From assembly GCA_001770855.1 (NCBI GenBank), contig MESE01000007.1, positions 1 to 38,592 of the forward strand: 38,592 nt of DNA, given 5' to 3'. Position numbers and translations under genes: made by a program. Positions 8,857-17,049 of this stretch are shown piece after piece. The notes under the pieces are model-generated. The model made no database searches. It saw only the letters and a program-made list of their open reading frames with translations, and was not told where the DNA came from. Numbering within the stretch: the stretch's first letter is position 1; each line of letters opens with the position of its first letter. This stretch comes from Burkholderiales bacterium RIFCSPLOWO2_02_FULL_57_36 (GTDB lineage: Bacteria > Pseudomonadota > Gammaproteobacteria > Burkholderiales > Burkholderiaceae_D).

Positions 8857-8878
8857 GGGGCGGTATTACAACTGCCCC
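8857..8878 (+). other. Hairpin in the leader of the peptide operon
   Basis: GGGGCGGT (8857-8864) and ACTGCCCC (8871-8878) pair over eight positions, one of them G-T, with a six-base loop. It lies downstream of the predicted -10 box and about 58 bp before the peptide start. No T-run follows, so it is not a terminator; it could stabilise or modulate the mRNA leader. Confidence 0.35.
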
Positions 8879-8935
8879 GTTCACTTGACCGGACACAAAC
8901 CAAAGCGTTGAGTCCTCGTTTATCAGGAGTTGCAA

Positions 8936-9061
8936 ATGAGTAACAAGCCCGAAAAGCCAGACCATCCAAAGCATCCAAACGTCCCACCCGGCCCACCCGA
9001 CAATCGGCCGAAACCTGGACACGGCGCCCCGAATCCGCCCGGCCATCGCCCGGTAGGTTAA
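8936..9061 (+). CDS. 41-residue Pro/Gly/His/Lys-rich peptide ending in Val-Gly; candidate modifier or substrate of the E2-E1/JAMM system
   Basis: ATG at 8936 is preceded by a strong ribosome site, AGGAG with a six-base spacer. The frame is 41 codons and stops at TAA 9059-9061, two bases before the E2-E1 start, so it is the first gene of the operon. It starts MSNKPEKPDH and ends GHRPVG. It has 14 prolines, five glycines, four lysines and four histidines, with no cysteine and no aromatic residue. It cannot be a folded beta-grasp ubiquitin-like protein and is probably disordered. Its C-terminal glycine is what an E1 adenylates in ubiquitin-like modifiers, and its lysines could be acceptors. Position and terminus suggest it is conjugated or is the conjugation target; this is inference. 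I do not recognise a described family. Confidence 0.75.
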   Translation: MSNKPEKPDHPKHPNVPPGPPDNRPKPGHGAPNPPGHRPVG

Positions 9062-9063
9062 AA

Positions 9064-10812
9064 ATGGAATCTTGGTGGGACCGTCACCCCGATGCGCTCG
9101 AAGCCGAGGAAGCTGGCCTCGACGCATTGGGTTACGTGTGGAGTAAAAGTGAGGATGAATGGCGTGCTGGTAGATTGGTCATCAATGTTGAGATACCGCA
9201 CGACCAGGAGACGTTAAAGCTCCGAGCAGAATACCCTGCGACTTTTCCGTACTTCCCCCCACACGCTTTTCTGGGAGAACAAGTCTTTCAGCGCCATCAG
9301 CATCTGGTCGGGAAAAACCTTTGCTTGTTAGCCCGCGAAGGACTGGATTGGCGCCCCGGCATCGACACGCTCGCCATTCTTCTTAAAGAACAGCTCCCAA
9401 AAATTCAGGCCACAAACGCTGTTGGTCTGCCGACGTCGATGGTCGCGAGCCAAGAGGATCACGTCGGCGAGCCGTTTTCATCCTTCCTACCGTACGCTGC
9501 AAGTTGCGCGATCATTGTTCCAGACGACACGCCACCGTCAGAGCAGTCCCGAGGCAAACTCACGTTGTTGATCCGTCCACGGCAAAAAGCAGGTAATTCG
9601 CCGCTCTTGTTAAATGGCATCCTTCGGGAGATCCATGACTCGACCGGAAGATTACTAATCAATTTTCCCGTCAAATTGCCGGCGTTTTCTGAAACGGTAA
9701 CGGGTTTTTGGTCGCGATTGCCTGAACGCCCGAGCATGCATGGGGATGTCCATGCGACGAGTATCCATTTTTACAATCACATGCTAACGGAAGTGCCTGA
9801 ATTTAAAAAAGCCGTCCGGGCTGCGGCGCGAGGACAAATTGTGGTTGCCGGCTTTGTATATTCGGACGAAGTGGAGTGGCAAGCGAATTCAGACGACTGG
9901 TTCTTCCTGACCGCGCAAATTCTATCCCCGGCTAAGCGCTCACAAGACGCGGCCGTGCGGCTAAACTTCATTCGGGCGGATTGGGGCGGCGAAAAAGCTC
10001 TTACTCAACGTGCGCCCGCGCTCCGCCCGCTTCGCAACAAATCTGTCTTACAAATTGGATTGGGCAGCTTAGGTTCACCAGTCAGTTTGCATCTGGCGCG
10101 GGCAGGACTCGGCCAATTGCATCTTGTCGAATATGATGAGCTCCAGGTCGGGAACACCATTAGATGGGCGCTAGGTTGGCAATATGTGGGATTTCACAAA
10201 GCTCATGCGTTGGCAGGCTATGTAGCGCAAGAATATCCCTATACTCAAGTTCATCCCCATCATGTTCGCATCGGTGCGCCGTACCCGCCGAATACGCCAT
10301 CTGACTACCAAATAATTCGCGAACTTGCTGAGAGAACAGATCTCATCATTGACTCAGCGGCTAGCCATCGAGTTAGCCACTTTTTGGCTGATCTCGCCAA
10401 GGAGCTTGGCAAACCATATCTTTGGCTGACTACGACTCATGGCGCGGCCGGCGGTGTCGTCGGTCGAATCCTGCCTGACCGCCCCCGAGGAGGTTGCTGG
10501 CACTGCTTTCAGCACGGCCTTGCCGACAAGTCCATACGTCTTCCAGCCGATACCGGACCAGAGGAGGTCCAACCGGGCGGATGCTCGCAACGCACCTTTA
10601 TTGGAGCTGGAATTGATAGTGATGAAATCGCGCTCTTGGCAGCACGACTTGCTGTCGCGACGCTCAGTAGGAACGAGCAAAGTGGATACCCAGATTTTGC
10701 GTGGGATATAGCGGTCGCTGACTTGACCAGGAATGAACTGTCAATTGCTCCGGATTGGACGTCCTACGCTTCGGTAAAGAATTCTGCTTGCCGCACGTGC
10801 AATTCGCAATGA
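9064..10812 (+). CDS. E2-E1 fusion, Cap2-like ubiquitin-type conjugation enzyme
   Basis: 582 residues. The N-terminal E2-like fold (about 1-115) has the YPATFPYFPPHAFL strand region and the probable catalytic cysteine C87 in HLVGKNLCLLA. A middle region (about 140-310) matches the size of the linker/inactive domain of Cap2 proteins. The E1/ThiF adenylation domain follows, with the nucleotide loop GLGSLGSP (332-339), acidic strand end VEYDEL, and R367 in NTIRWALG. Cysteine pairs CWHC (478-481) and CRTC (576-579) look like a zinc site; C507 in QPGGCSQRTF is the likely E1 catalytic cysteine. It should activate a C-terminal glycine and transfer it through both cysteines to a target. It overlaps the JAMM gene by ATGA. 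Family relatives are CBASS Cap2 and the Bil/Bub-type enzymes; no CD-NTase is adjacent. Confidence 0.88.
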   Translation: MESWWDRHPDALEAEEAGLDALGYVWSKSEDEWRAGRLVINVEIPHDQETLKLRAEYPATFPYFPPHAFLGEQVFQRHQHLVGKNLCLLAREGLDWRPGIDTLAILLKEQLPKIQATNAVGLPTSMVASQEDHVGEPFSSFLPYAASCAIIVPDDTPPSEQSRGKLTLLIRPRQKAGNSPLLLNGILREIHDSTGRLLINFPVKLPAFSETVTGFWSRLPERPSMHGDVHATSIHFYNHMLTEVPEFKKAVRAAARGQIVVAGFVYSDEVEWQANSDDWFFLTAQILSPAKRSQDAAVRLNFIRADWGGEKALTQRAPALRPLRNKSVLQIGLGSLGSPVSLHLARAGLGQLHLVEYDELQVGNTIRWALGWQYVGFHKAHALAGYVAQEYPYTQVHPHHVRIGAPYPPNTPSDYQIIRELAERTDLIIDSAASHRVSHFLADLAKELGKPYLWLTTTHGAAGGVVGRILPDRPRGGCWHCFQHGLADKSIRLPADTGPEEVQPGGCSQRTFIGAGIDSDEIALLAARLAVATLSRNEQSGYPDFAWDIAVADLTRNELSIAPDWTSYASVKNSACRTCNSQ

Positions 10813-11297
10813 CCTCTTTTTTCTGGATCAGCAATTCAGCCTTCCGAAATTTAACCAATGAAGCCGATCGAGCCTATCCGTTCGAAACCGGGGGAGTGTT
10901 GGTGGGCTACGTTGCTGTGACCGGCGAACCTGTTATCTTCGAAGCTATTGGACCGGGCCCTAAAGCGATTCACCGACGCACCAGATTTAATCCGGATCAT
11001 GCGTGGCAATGCGAACAACTTAACGCGCTGTTCGAACGCTCCTCAGGTCGTTGGACATATCTTGGAGACTGGCACACCCATCCGAATGGATCCCCAAGAA
11101 TGAGTTGGCTGGATCACAGAACGTTGCATTCGATCGCTATACACCCGCAGGCTCAAATGCCGAGACCACTAATGCTAATTGGTGGTGGCGCCGCTCAAAG
11201 TTGGGATTGGGAGGGACATTTGTATTTAACACCCCGTCTATTCGGTCTGCTGACGGAGTGTGAAGAAATCGCTCCGCGTATTTTTCATCAAACATAG
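10809..11297 (+). CDS. JAMM/MPN-family isopeptidase, Cap3-like
   Basis: I start at ATG 10809, which overlaps the E2-E1 stop (ATGA). An in-frame upstream ATG at 10755 lies inside the E2-E1 gene. The 162-residue protein is one JAMM domain. It has glutamate E26 in YPFETGGVLVGY and the zinc motif H89-x-H91 in GDWHTHPNG, followed by S99 and D102 (SWLDH). Such enzymes remove ubiquitin-like conjugates or trim precursors; in type II CBASS, Cap3 reverses Cap2 conjugation. As last gene of the operon it probably processes or releases whatever the E2-E1 protein attaches, with the 41-residue peptide as the obvious candidate. Confidence 0.9.
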   Translation: MTSFFWISNSAFRNLTNEADRAYPFETGGVLVGYVAVTGEPVIFEAIGPGPKAIHRRTRFNPDHAWQCEQLNALFERSSGRWTYLGDWHTHPNGSPRMSWLDHRTLHSIAIHPQAQMPRPLMLIGGGAAQSWDWEGHLYLTPRLFGLLTECEEIAPRIFHQT

Positions 11298-11386
11298 CCT
11301 AAGAATTGGCGGCAATGTTTCAACGTATGTCACGGGCCGCGATTGCCGTGAGTGCTCAGTACGACGCAAAGGATTTAGTTGTTCGG

Positions 11387-12106
11387 TTAAAGCAAATTTG
11401 GCTGCGGCTCAAATCGGAAAGGCTCGTTTGCGCCGGATTCAAGATGTTTCGCTGCCAGATCTAAAAACGCTCGGGTTGGACCGCTTGCCCAAAGGGTAGT
11501 CGCCGCGCTCTTTAAAATATACTCCTGCAGCCGAGAGGATATGGCAAGGTCGTGACCAATGGCCATTCTAATTGCTCTCCATGCGGCTTTCTCGGGCGCG
11601 GGGTTATGTTCTAAATTGATATCGAGGATTCGTCTATTTAACGCCTCAACATAATTGGCTGCGCCAACAACGTAGGAGCTTTTGAGCGGCTGATATGCCG
11701 CGTCCAGATTGAAGAATGTAGTGGCGCAAAGGTCCTTAAGCGTCTCTGCCTTTACGAGCCCTTCTTTAAAGGCCCAGGTGTCGCGAAAAGACCAAATGTC
11801 GAACAGTTGACGTCCTACGATAAATCGAAAGCCTCCAAATTTATTGATTTCGGGATTATGAATACGAATCGCAGCAAGGATGTCTGCTTTGTCTGCCATC
11901 GAAACCAGGTCGATATCGGAGTTGAAGTCTCGCGCCGACCCCAGACCTAAATCGCGAATCATTCCGCCGAACACAACTGTTGCAGGTAAGCGACCAGATA
12001 AAAAACTCACGAAGTCGCGAGTACTCGCTCGTGCCGTGTTTTGGTCAAATAAGTAGCGGTGAACTCGCTTACCGACGCTTGCGGAGTATGTCTCAGTCTT
12101 TTCCAT
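11387..12106 (-). CDS. Class II nucleotidyltransferase-fold protein in a defence operon
   Basis: 239 residues. The segment VVFGGMIRDLGLGSARDFNS followed by DIDLV (45-68) has the GG...RD...DxD signature of poly(A)-polymerase/CCA-enzyme head domains: G47-G48, R51-D52, D64 and D66. The rest is mainly helical (HNPAPEKAAWRAIRMAIGHD) and does not show a full CCA enzyme body. It overlaps the end of the HD-protein gene by 14 bp and is the third gene of that operon. It could transfer nucleotides to RNA, protein or a small molecule; the substrate is unknown. It is convergent with the JAMM gene 89 bp away. It does not look like a cGAS-type CD-NTase, so it is unlikely to be the missing CBASS synthase, but that should be tested. 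Confidence 0.7.
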   Translation of the reverse strand: MEKTETYSASVGKRVHRYLFDQNTARASTRDFVSFLSGRLPATVVFGGMIRDLGLGSARDFNSDIDLVSMADKADILAAIRIHNPEINKFGGFRFIVGRQLFDIWSFRDTWAFKEGLVKAETLKDLCATTFFNLDAAYQPLKSSYVVGAANYVEALNRRILDINLEHNPAPEKAAWRAIRMAIGHDLAISSRLQEYILKSAATTLWASGPTRAFLDLAAKHLESGANEPFRFEPQPNLL

Positions 12107-13616
12107 TTGGCGGCGTAGGCGGTAAAGGGGGCATAAGTTCGCAATTACCTTGAAGACCCTGAAGTTCTTTATAGAGGCTCAATGCATACGAATCGGTCAT
12201 ACCTGAGACCATGTCGGTAAGCAGCTGACATTTATAGTACCACGGCGGCAAGCCACCTTCTTTGACCGCGGAATCAAACGTCCGCCGATAATTTTCCGAT
12301 ATCCGAATATAGACATATCGAGCAAAGGGATGCTGCGCGCTTTGCTCCTTCGGAGTTTTCCCTGCCATCTTATCGATGCTGAACCAGAACATGTCCATTA
12401 ATCCTCGAAGGGTATTAAAACCTTCGAGTTCAAGCGCCAATACCGATTTATGGGTGTACCCATGGGTGAAGGAAAACGATTTCAGAGTCCCGCGAAGAGT
12501 CTCAGCTGCACTGATGCGAAGCAACGGGGCGACTTGCGTGCCGTCAACGAAAGATTTAACATTTTCTTCAAAAGTGCGAGTGGCCTCACGAATCATGGCG
12601 TTGATGGCGAACACGCGAAAACGCTGCATGGAAATATCGTTTAGCTCTGCAGGCGACAAATCTCCCGCGTTGTCTCTGTAGTCTTGGTGCTTTTTTTCGC
12701 TTTCAAAGACTACATATTCCACCACAGGATCCGCCCCACCATGGTGACGGAGGTACGCAATGAGGTCAGCAAAGGAGGCCAATCCCTTTTTCACCGAATC
12801 CTCTGCGTCAAGCACTACGTAGGCAATATCATCGCAAGCCTCCATTACATACGTTAAAGCATGCCTTTTCCCAGCCTCCAACCCCACGTATTGTAGGACT
12901 TCGCCAGCAATGGCGCTTTCAGATCTAAAGTACCCATGTTTCTTAGTGGCGGCCACCGCGTCGTTCAGTTGGTCGGACGACGTTGGGTATTTCATCATCG
13001 CAGCAAGAGTCGCGTACGTTAAATTCAGACCATACGAATCATTTAAAAGTTGAAGACGTGTCACTAAGCGAAAGCCTTGCGCATTGCCTTCGAACAGTTC
13101 AAAGTCTTTATACAGTTTTGCAGCGTCTTCCCCAATTTCTATGCGCCTTCTATTTTCGTCAAACCATCGTTGTATTGCTGTTTCACCTTGGTGTCCAAAA
13201 GGAGGGTTTCCTAAGTCGTGAACCAAACCTATCGCAGCTAGCAAAGACGGCACATCGCGAGCCGCCTTTTGTACTTTGGCGATAGTAGACGATGGCGAGT
13301 AGAACAAAGCGACGCCAAAGCTCCGCGCAAGGTTTGAAACCTCATAAGAATGAGTCAAGCGATTACGAACGCTATCGTTCTTATCAAGCGGAAACACTTG
13401 GGTTTTATCCGCAAGGCGTCGCACCGGAGTTGAGAAGAGAATTCGATCAAAATCTCTCTCGATTTCGGTACGAGATTCATCAGCCAAATGAGCCGAGCTG
13501 CTAGACTCCAAGGGCTCTTTTTTTCCATCCTTCTTATCGGCAGGTTTCCTACGTTGCGATCGAAGTCGCGCTTCCCATAAATTTGTCAGACTTGCTTCGT
13601 GTGGTTCACTAGTCAT
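12093..13616 (-). CDS. dGTPase-like HD-domain phosphohydrolase
   Basis: 507 residues, close to the dGTPase family length. Motifs seen are TPVRRLADKTQVFPLDKNDS followed by VRNRLTHSYEVSNLAR with metal ligand H89, then GLVHDLGNPPFGHQGE with H133-D134, and a later aspartate in EACDDIAY. These are hallmarks of dNTP triphosphohydrolases. Family members hydrolyse dGTP (or other dNTPs), and some act in phage defence by draining the nucleotide pool. It lies 46 bp behind the helicase-nuclease gene and overlaps the nucleotidyltransferase gene, so the three form an operon. A basic, Ser/Lys-rich N-terminal segment (about 20-50) precedes the catalytic domain. A defence role is inferred from context. Confidence 0.88.
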   Translation of the reverse strand: MTSEPHEASLTNLWEARLRSQRRKPADKKDGKKEPLESSSSAHLADESRTEIERDFDRILFSTPVRRLADKTQVFPLDKNDSVRNRLTHSYEVSNLARSFGVALFYSPSSTIAKVQKAARDVPSLLAAIGLVHDLGNPPFGHQGETAIQRWFDENRRRIEIGEDAAKLYKDFELFEGNAQGFRLVTRLQLLNDSYGLNLTYATLAAMMKYPTSSDQLNDAVAATKKHGYFRSESAIAGEVLQYVGLEAGKRHALTYVMEACDDIAYVVLDAEDSVKKGLASFADLIAYLRHHGGADPVVEYVVFESEKKHQDYRDNAGDLSPAELNDISMQRFRVFAINAMIREATRTFEENVKSFVDGTQVAPLLRISAAETLRGTLKSFSFTHGYTHKSVLALELEGFNTLRGLMDMFWFSIDKMAGKTPKEQSAQHPFARYVYIRISENYRRTFDSAVKEGGLPPWYYKCQLLTDMVSGMTDSYALSLYKELQGLQGNCELMPPLPPTPPNGKD

Positions 13617-13662
13617 TTTTCTTTTTCCAATTTTGAGTTGTAACCGTCCTGACGAAAGGGTG

Positions 13663-16600
13663 TTAGTTAAATTCCTTTACCCAGCACAATGTATTAACCA
13701 TCGCCATATCTTGTGGAGTTGAGCATCGAATCGACATTAGGGCAGGATTCGCGATCAAAAAAGCGACGCATTTTGCTCTTGAAATAGCCACGTTAAGCCG
13801 ATTCTTGCTATACAAAAATTCAATAAATCTAGGGAGATACTCGCCGCTAGATGTCGTCATCGAAATGATCACCGCCTCTGCCTCTTGTCCTTGGAGTTTA
13901 TCTACCGTTCCTATTCGAGCGTCGACTGGCAGTGCTTGCTTTAATAAATTTACCTGCATATTGTAAGGCGACAATACAAGAATATTTTTAGCGGTAATAG
14001 GATGCAGTGTCCCATCCTTATCTGTGTACTCTTGTTGCAGCAGCTCTGCAAATAGTAGCTTTACGAGTGCGGCTTCCTCCTCACTTTGCTGGGAACAAGC
14101 GTCATGGTCAATTGCTAAATAATGAATTCCAGTGGGTTTGATGTTTAGCGCGTTTGCCCCCTTCAGTACGAGCCTTTGATTTGCGTTGTCCACTTCCGCC
14201 TCTAAACGGCCGTCATATACTGCATCAGATATGAATCGACAGATATCTGGATGCATTCGAAAGGTGGTCTTAAGGAAGATTCCGCGCTCGGGTGGAATGG
14301 TGGCCAAATCATTTAATAGATACTCCAGCGATGATTCTCCAGACCTTCCCGGATGAATGCCTTGGGTCGGCTGCCCAAGCTGCATTTGGTCGCCTAGCAG
14401 AACAATGTTCTTCGCACTCGTGCTCATCGCCACAAGATTCGCCAGAGCTACCTGGCCCGCCTCATCGATGAACAAGAAATCTAGCATTTGATCTAATTCA
14501 GGATTGGCAAAGAGCCAAGCAGTGCCAGCGACCAATTTCGCGCCATCGGATAAGGCCGATACCACGTCGTCGTTGGTGAACACGTCTTGAATGAATTCAC
14601 CATTTATGTGAGATTCTGTTTTTTCTTTTGTGGATTTCTTTACTCCTACAAAGTTGAATTTCTTATCTTTGGCGACCTTTTCCACAGCAATCAGTAGGTT
14701 GTTAATAACTTTGTGACTGTTGGAAGATATCCCAATCCGGAACCCGCGTTTCATAAGGTCCACTATGACGTGGGAACCTGTATATGTCTTGCCCGAGCCT
14801 GGAGGGCCTTGCACAAAAATGTAGCTGCTGTCCAGATTTGCAATTGCATTGATAATCTGAGGCAAGGCAACTTGGTTAGTGTCTATGATTTCGTCGCAGA
14901 CTGAATGCCCTGCAATTTGAGGTGGCTCCAACTTCAGCAAGGATATGAGTCCCGCATAGCGCCCATCCGCATGTAGCAGACTGTCGGCAAATCTAAAGAT
15001 CGCTTCCTTTAGTGCATCTGTGGATATCGGCTTACCGGGTCCAATACTAAGTTGGTCTGGGAGAGCACCTTTTTTTATTGAATACTTAAGCTCAACCCGT
15101 CTCGCATCAGGATCTACTCGTACAAGCATCAACGTTTCACCGGTGTCTGCACGAACACACGAGTCATCCGACTTTAGTTTAGTCTCCTGTTCCGGATAGA
15201 GATACGTGAATAGATTAGATTGCTTAACTGGTTGAGGTGGAAATTGAGCGTCCATGACTAGCCCGCCTATACTTTCGCCATCTTCCATCAACTCTTCAGC
15301 GCTCATTTCCATTCGAGCGAACATCGCCCACCATTCTGGCTTAGCCGTCCTTCGGTGGAAATCCAATAGCTGATATGTCAACTCTTGAAGCTTATGAGTT
15401 TCTGTCCATCCGTCTCGGTCTTCGGGCAATGGATCAAGCAATTTTTGACGATAGGCGGCCAGCCGCTGTTCTACCTCAGTCAGTGTGCCGACCTCTCGTT
15501 GCGTGTCCGCCGGCTCCTCACCCAAGGGCGTCGCCCATTTCACCAGGTTTGGTCTTAACCTAACAAGCCATTCGCGCAATTCGTAGGTAGAGCGCACATC
15601 ATCTAAATTGTAATTTTCGATTTCTTTTAACAGCTTAGGATCTCTGGAGTCCTTCCACTGTTCGTAAAACACGATACTTGCGCCAGCATTTTGGACTTCG
15701 CCTGCGCGCGCTTCCATATAAAAGTGTTCAATATTTTTTATTGAGTACCGGGGTTCCGATACACGAACTCCCTCCTTAACCACCTTATACAGATCGATCA
15801 ATTTACCCTTACGCAGCAAGTCGTCAACCTCTGCCTCCCGTGTTCCGTGGAGAGACATCAACTTCTTCAACGCAGTGACCTCATATGCGGCGTAATGATA
15901 GATATATGCCTTCGGGTTTCTCATCAGCCACCCTGCGACAAAATCCATAAATTCTTCGAAAGCCAGCTTTTCTTCTGAACGACTGTGCGCCCAAAACGCT
16001 TTGAACTGAGGAGCTCCACCCTCGAAAAAATACACCCCAAAGAGATATTCCAAGCCGCCGTCTTCGAGCGGGTTACCCTCCATGTCAAAAAATAAATCCC
16101 CAGCGTTTGGCTGGGGTAACCTGGCAAATCCACGCTTTCCTTCTGGGTCCAAAGGCAAAATCTCCAGCTGCCTTTCTCCGCTCATTCGTGCTTTAAATTG
16201 AAGGCTGGCTTGATGTCTTAGCTTTTCTAGCGTTTCACTCGCAACCTTAGCTACCTTTGTACCTTCTGGCTTGTTACCTAAATCCTCAAGCGTTTTGATT
16301 CCTGCGTCTTGCAGCCTTTTCACCTGTAAATTTGTGATGTTTGCCACCCGAGACAGGTGATCATCTTTTTCTCTTTTGTCCGCGCATAATCCGCTCCATT
16401 TGCACTGACTACATTTTTCGCATGGGTCAGGATAGGTCAATGCCACATCACCAGTGACTCGATTGGCGAAACGTTGGCGTAAGGTCGTGAAATATCGTGA
16501 GAAATCTTGATAGCGAAAGCTTTTTTCAGTGTGATCGCCCAAAATTACATGCATGAATCGCGGCTCGATGTCCTGAACCTCTTCCAACATGGAGGAATAG

Positions 16601-17049
16601 AACGCAAGTTGGATAAGGAATTTTACCCTCGTCGTTTTTGCAAGCTTCGTGTCGAGAACTTCGTAACTATAGTCCCCAAGATTTGAAGGCAAATCGACGC
16701 GACGTAGAAAGTCAGCATGGCCGACAAACTGGTCATTCAGAAACGTCGCTTGGTAAATTGTATGAACACCATCGCGCATTGCTTTAATGGTCTCTGCAGC
16801 TCTTGCTTCCAAGTTGCCGACAGTTTTAGCGATGTCGATGAACGTCGCGCCTGTGTCAATTAAGTGCGCCACATAGGACGCCTCGTGTCCGTGGCCCTTT
16901 GCTTGAATGAGCTTAGTATGCTCATCGTCTTCGGTTCGCGGCAACGGCGTATCCAGATCTATTAGATCCAGATAAGTGAGATGTTCACATCCTAGAAAAT
17001 TCACGATGTCAGACGCCGAATACAGGCGCCTCGATTTATATCGTTGCAT
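13663..17049 (-). CDS. TM0106-type RecB-like nuclease fused to SF1 helicase
   Basis: I start at ATG 17049 (MQRYKSRRLYSASD), which has GAGGGAG upstream; the frame continues back to 17127 without support. 1128 residues. The N-terminal PD-(D/E)xK nuclease has core YEVLDTKLAK (about 130-138). Cysteine C21 plus CEKCSQCKWSGLC (210-222) fit the four-cysteine iron-sulfur staple of Cas4/AddB/Dna2 relatives. An RNase H-like 3'-5' exonuclease-type segment (DLFFDMEGNP...GLEYLFGVYF) follows. The C-terminal helicase has Walker A VQGPPGSGKT (about 745), Walker B LFIDEAGQ (about 860), GDQMQLGQPTQG, a TTFRMHP motif, GTVDKLQGQEAE and NRLNVAISRAK. It probably unwinds and degrades nucleic acid. It is first gene of the operon with the dGTPase-like and nucleotidyltransferase genes. 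Confidence 0.9.
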   Translation of the reverse strand: MQRYKSRRLYSASDIVNFLGCEHLTYLDLIDLDTPLPRTEDDEHTKLIQAKGHGHEASYVAHLIDTGATFIDIAKTVGNLEARAAETIKAMRDGVHTIYQATFLNDQFVGHADFLRRVDLPSNLGDYSYEVLDTKLAKTTRVKFLIQLAFYSSMLEEVQDIEPRFMHVILGDHTEKSFRYQDFSRYFTTLRQRFANRVTGDVALTYPDPCEKCSQCKWSGLCADKREKDDHLSRVANITNLQVKRLQDAGIKTLEDLGNKPEGTKVAKVASETLEKLRHQASLQFKARMSGERQLEILPLDPEGKRGFARLPQPNAGDLFFDMEGNPLEDGGLEYLFGVYFFEGGAPQFKAFWAHSRSEEKLAFEEFMDFVAGWLMRNPKAYIYHYAAYEVTALKKLMSLHGTREAEVDDLLRKGKLIDLYKVVKEGVRVSEPRYSIKNIEHFYMEARAGEVQNAGASIVFYEQWKDSRDPKLLKEIENYNLDDVRSTYELREWLVRLRPNLVKWATPLGEEPADTQREVGTLTEVEQRLAAYRQKLLDPLPEDRDGWTETHKLQELTYQLLDFHRRTAKPEWWAMFARMEMSAEELMEDGESIGGLVMDAQFPPQPVKQSNLFTYLYPEQETKLKSDDSCVRADTGETLMLVRVDPDARRVELKYSIKKGALPDQLSIGPGKPISTDALKEAIFRFADSLLHADGRYAGLISLLKLEPPQIAGHSVCDEIIDTNQVALPQIINAIANLDSSYIFVQGPPGSGKTYTGSHVIVDLMKRGFRIGISSNSHKVINNLLIAVEKVAKDKKFNFVGVKKSTKEKTESHINGEFIQDVFTNDDVVSALSDGAKLVAGTAWLFANPELDQMLDFLFIDEAGQVALANLVAMSTSAKNIVLLGDQMQLGQPTQGIHPGRSGESSLEYLLNDLATIPPERGIFLKTTFRMHPDICRFISDAVYDGRLEAEVDNANQRLVLKGANALNIKPTGIHYLAIDHDACSQQSEEEAALVKLLFAELLQQEYTDKDGTLHPITAKNILVLSPYNMQVNLLKQALPVDARIGTVDKLQGQEAEAVIISMTTSSGEYLPRFIEFLYSKNRLNVAISRAKCVAFLIANPALMSIRCSTPQDMAMVNTLCWVKEFN

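Noticed and set aside
7880..11297. Calling the locus a complete type II CBASS
   Set aside because: No CD-NTase and no effector gene is present in or next to the operon; the nearby nucleotidyltransferase has a class II (CCA/poly(A)-type) signature, lies on the other strand and belongs to another operon.
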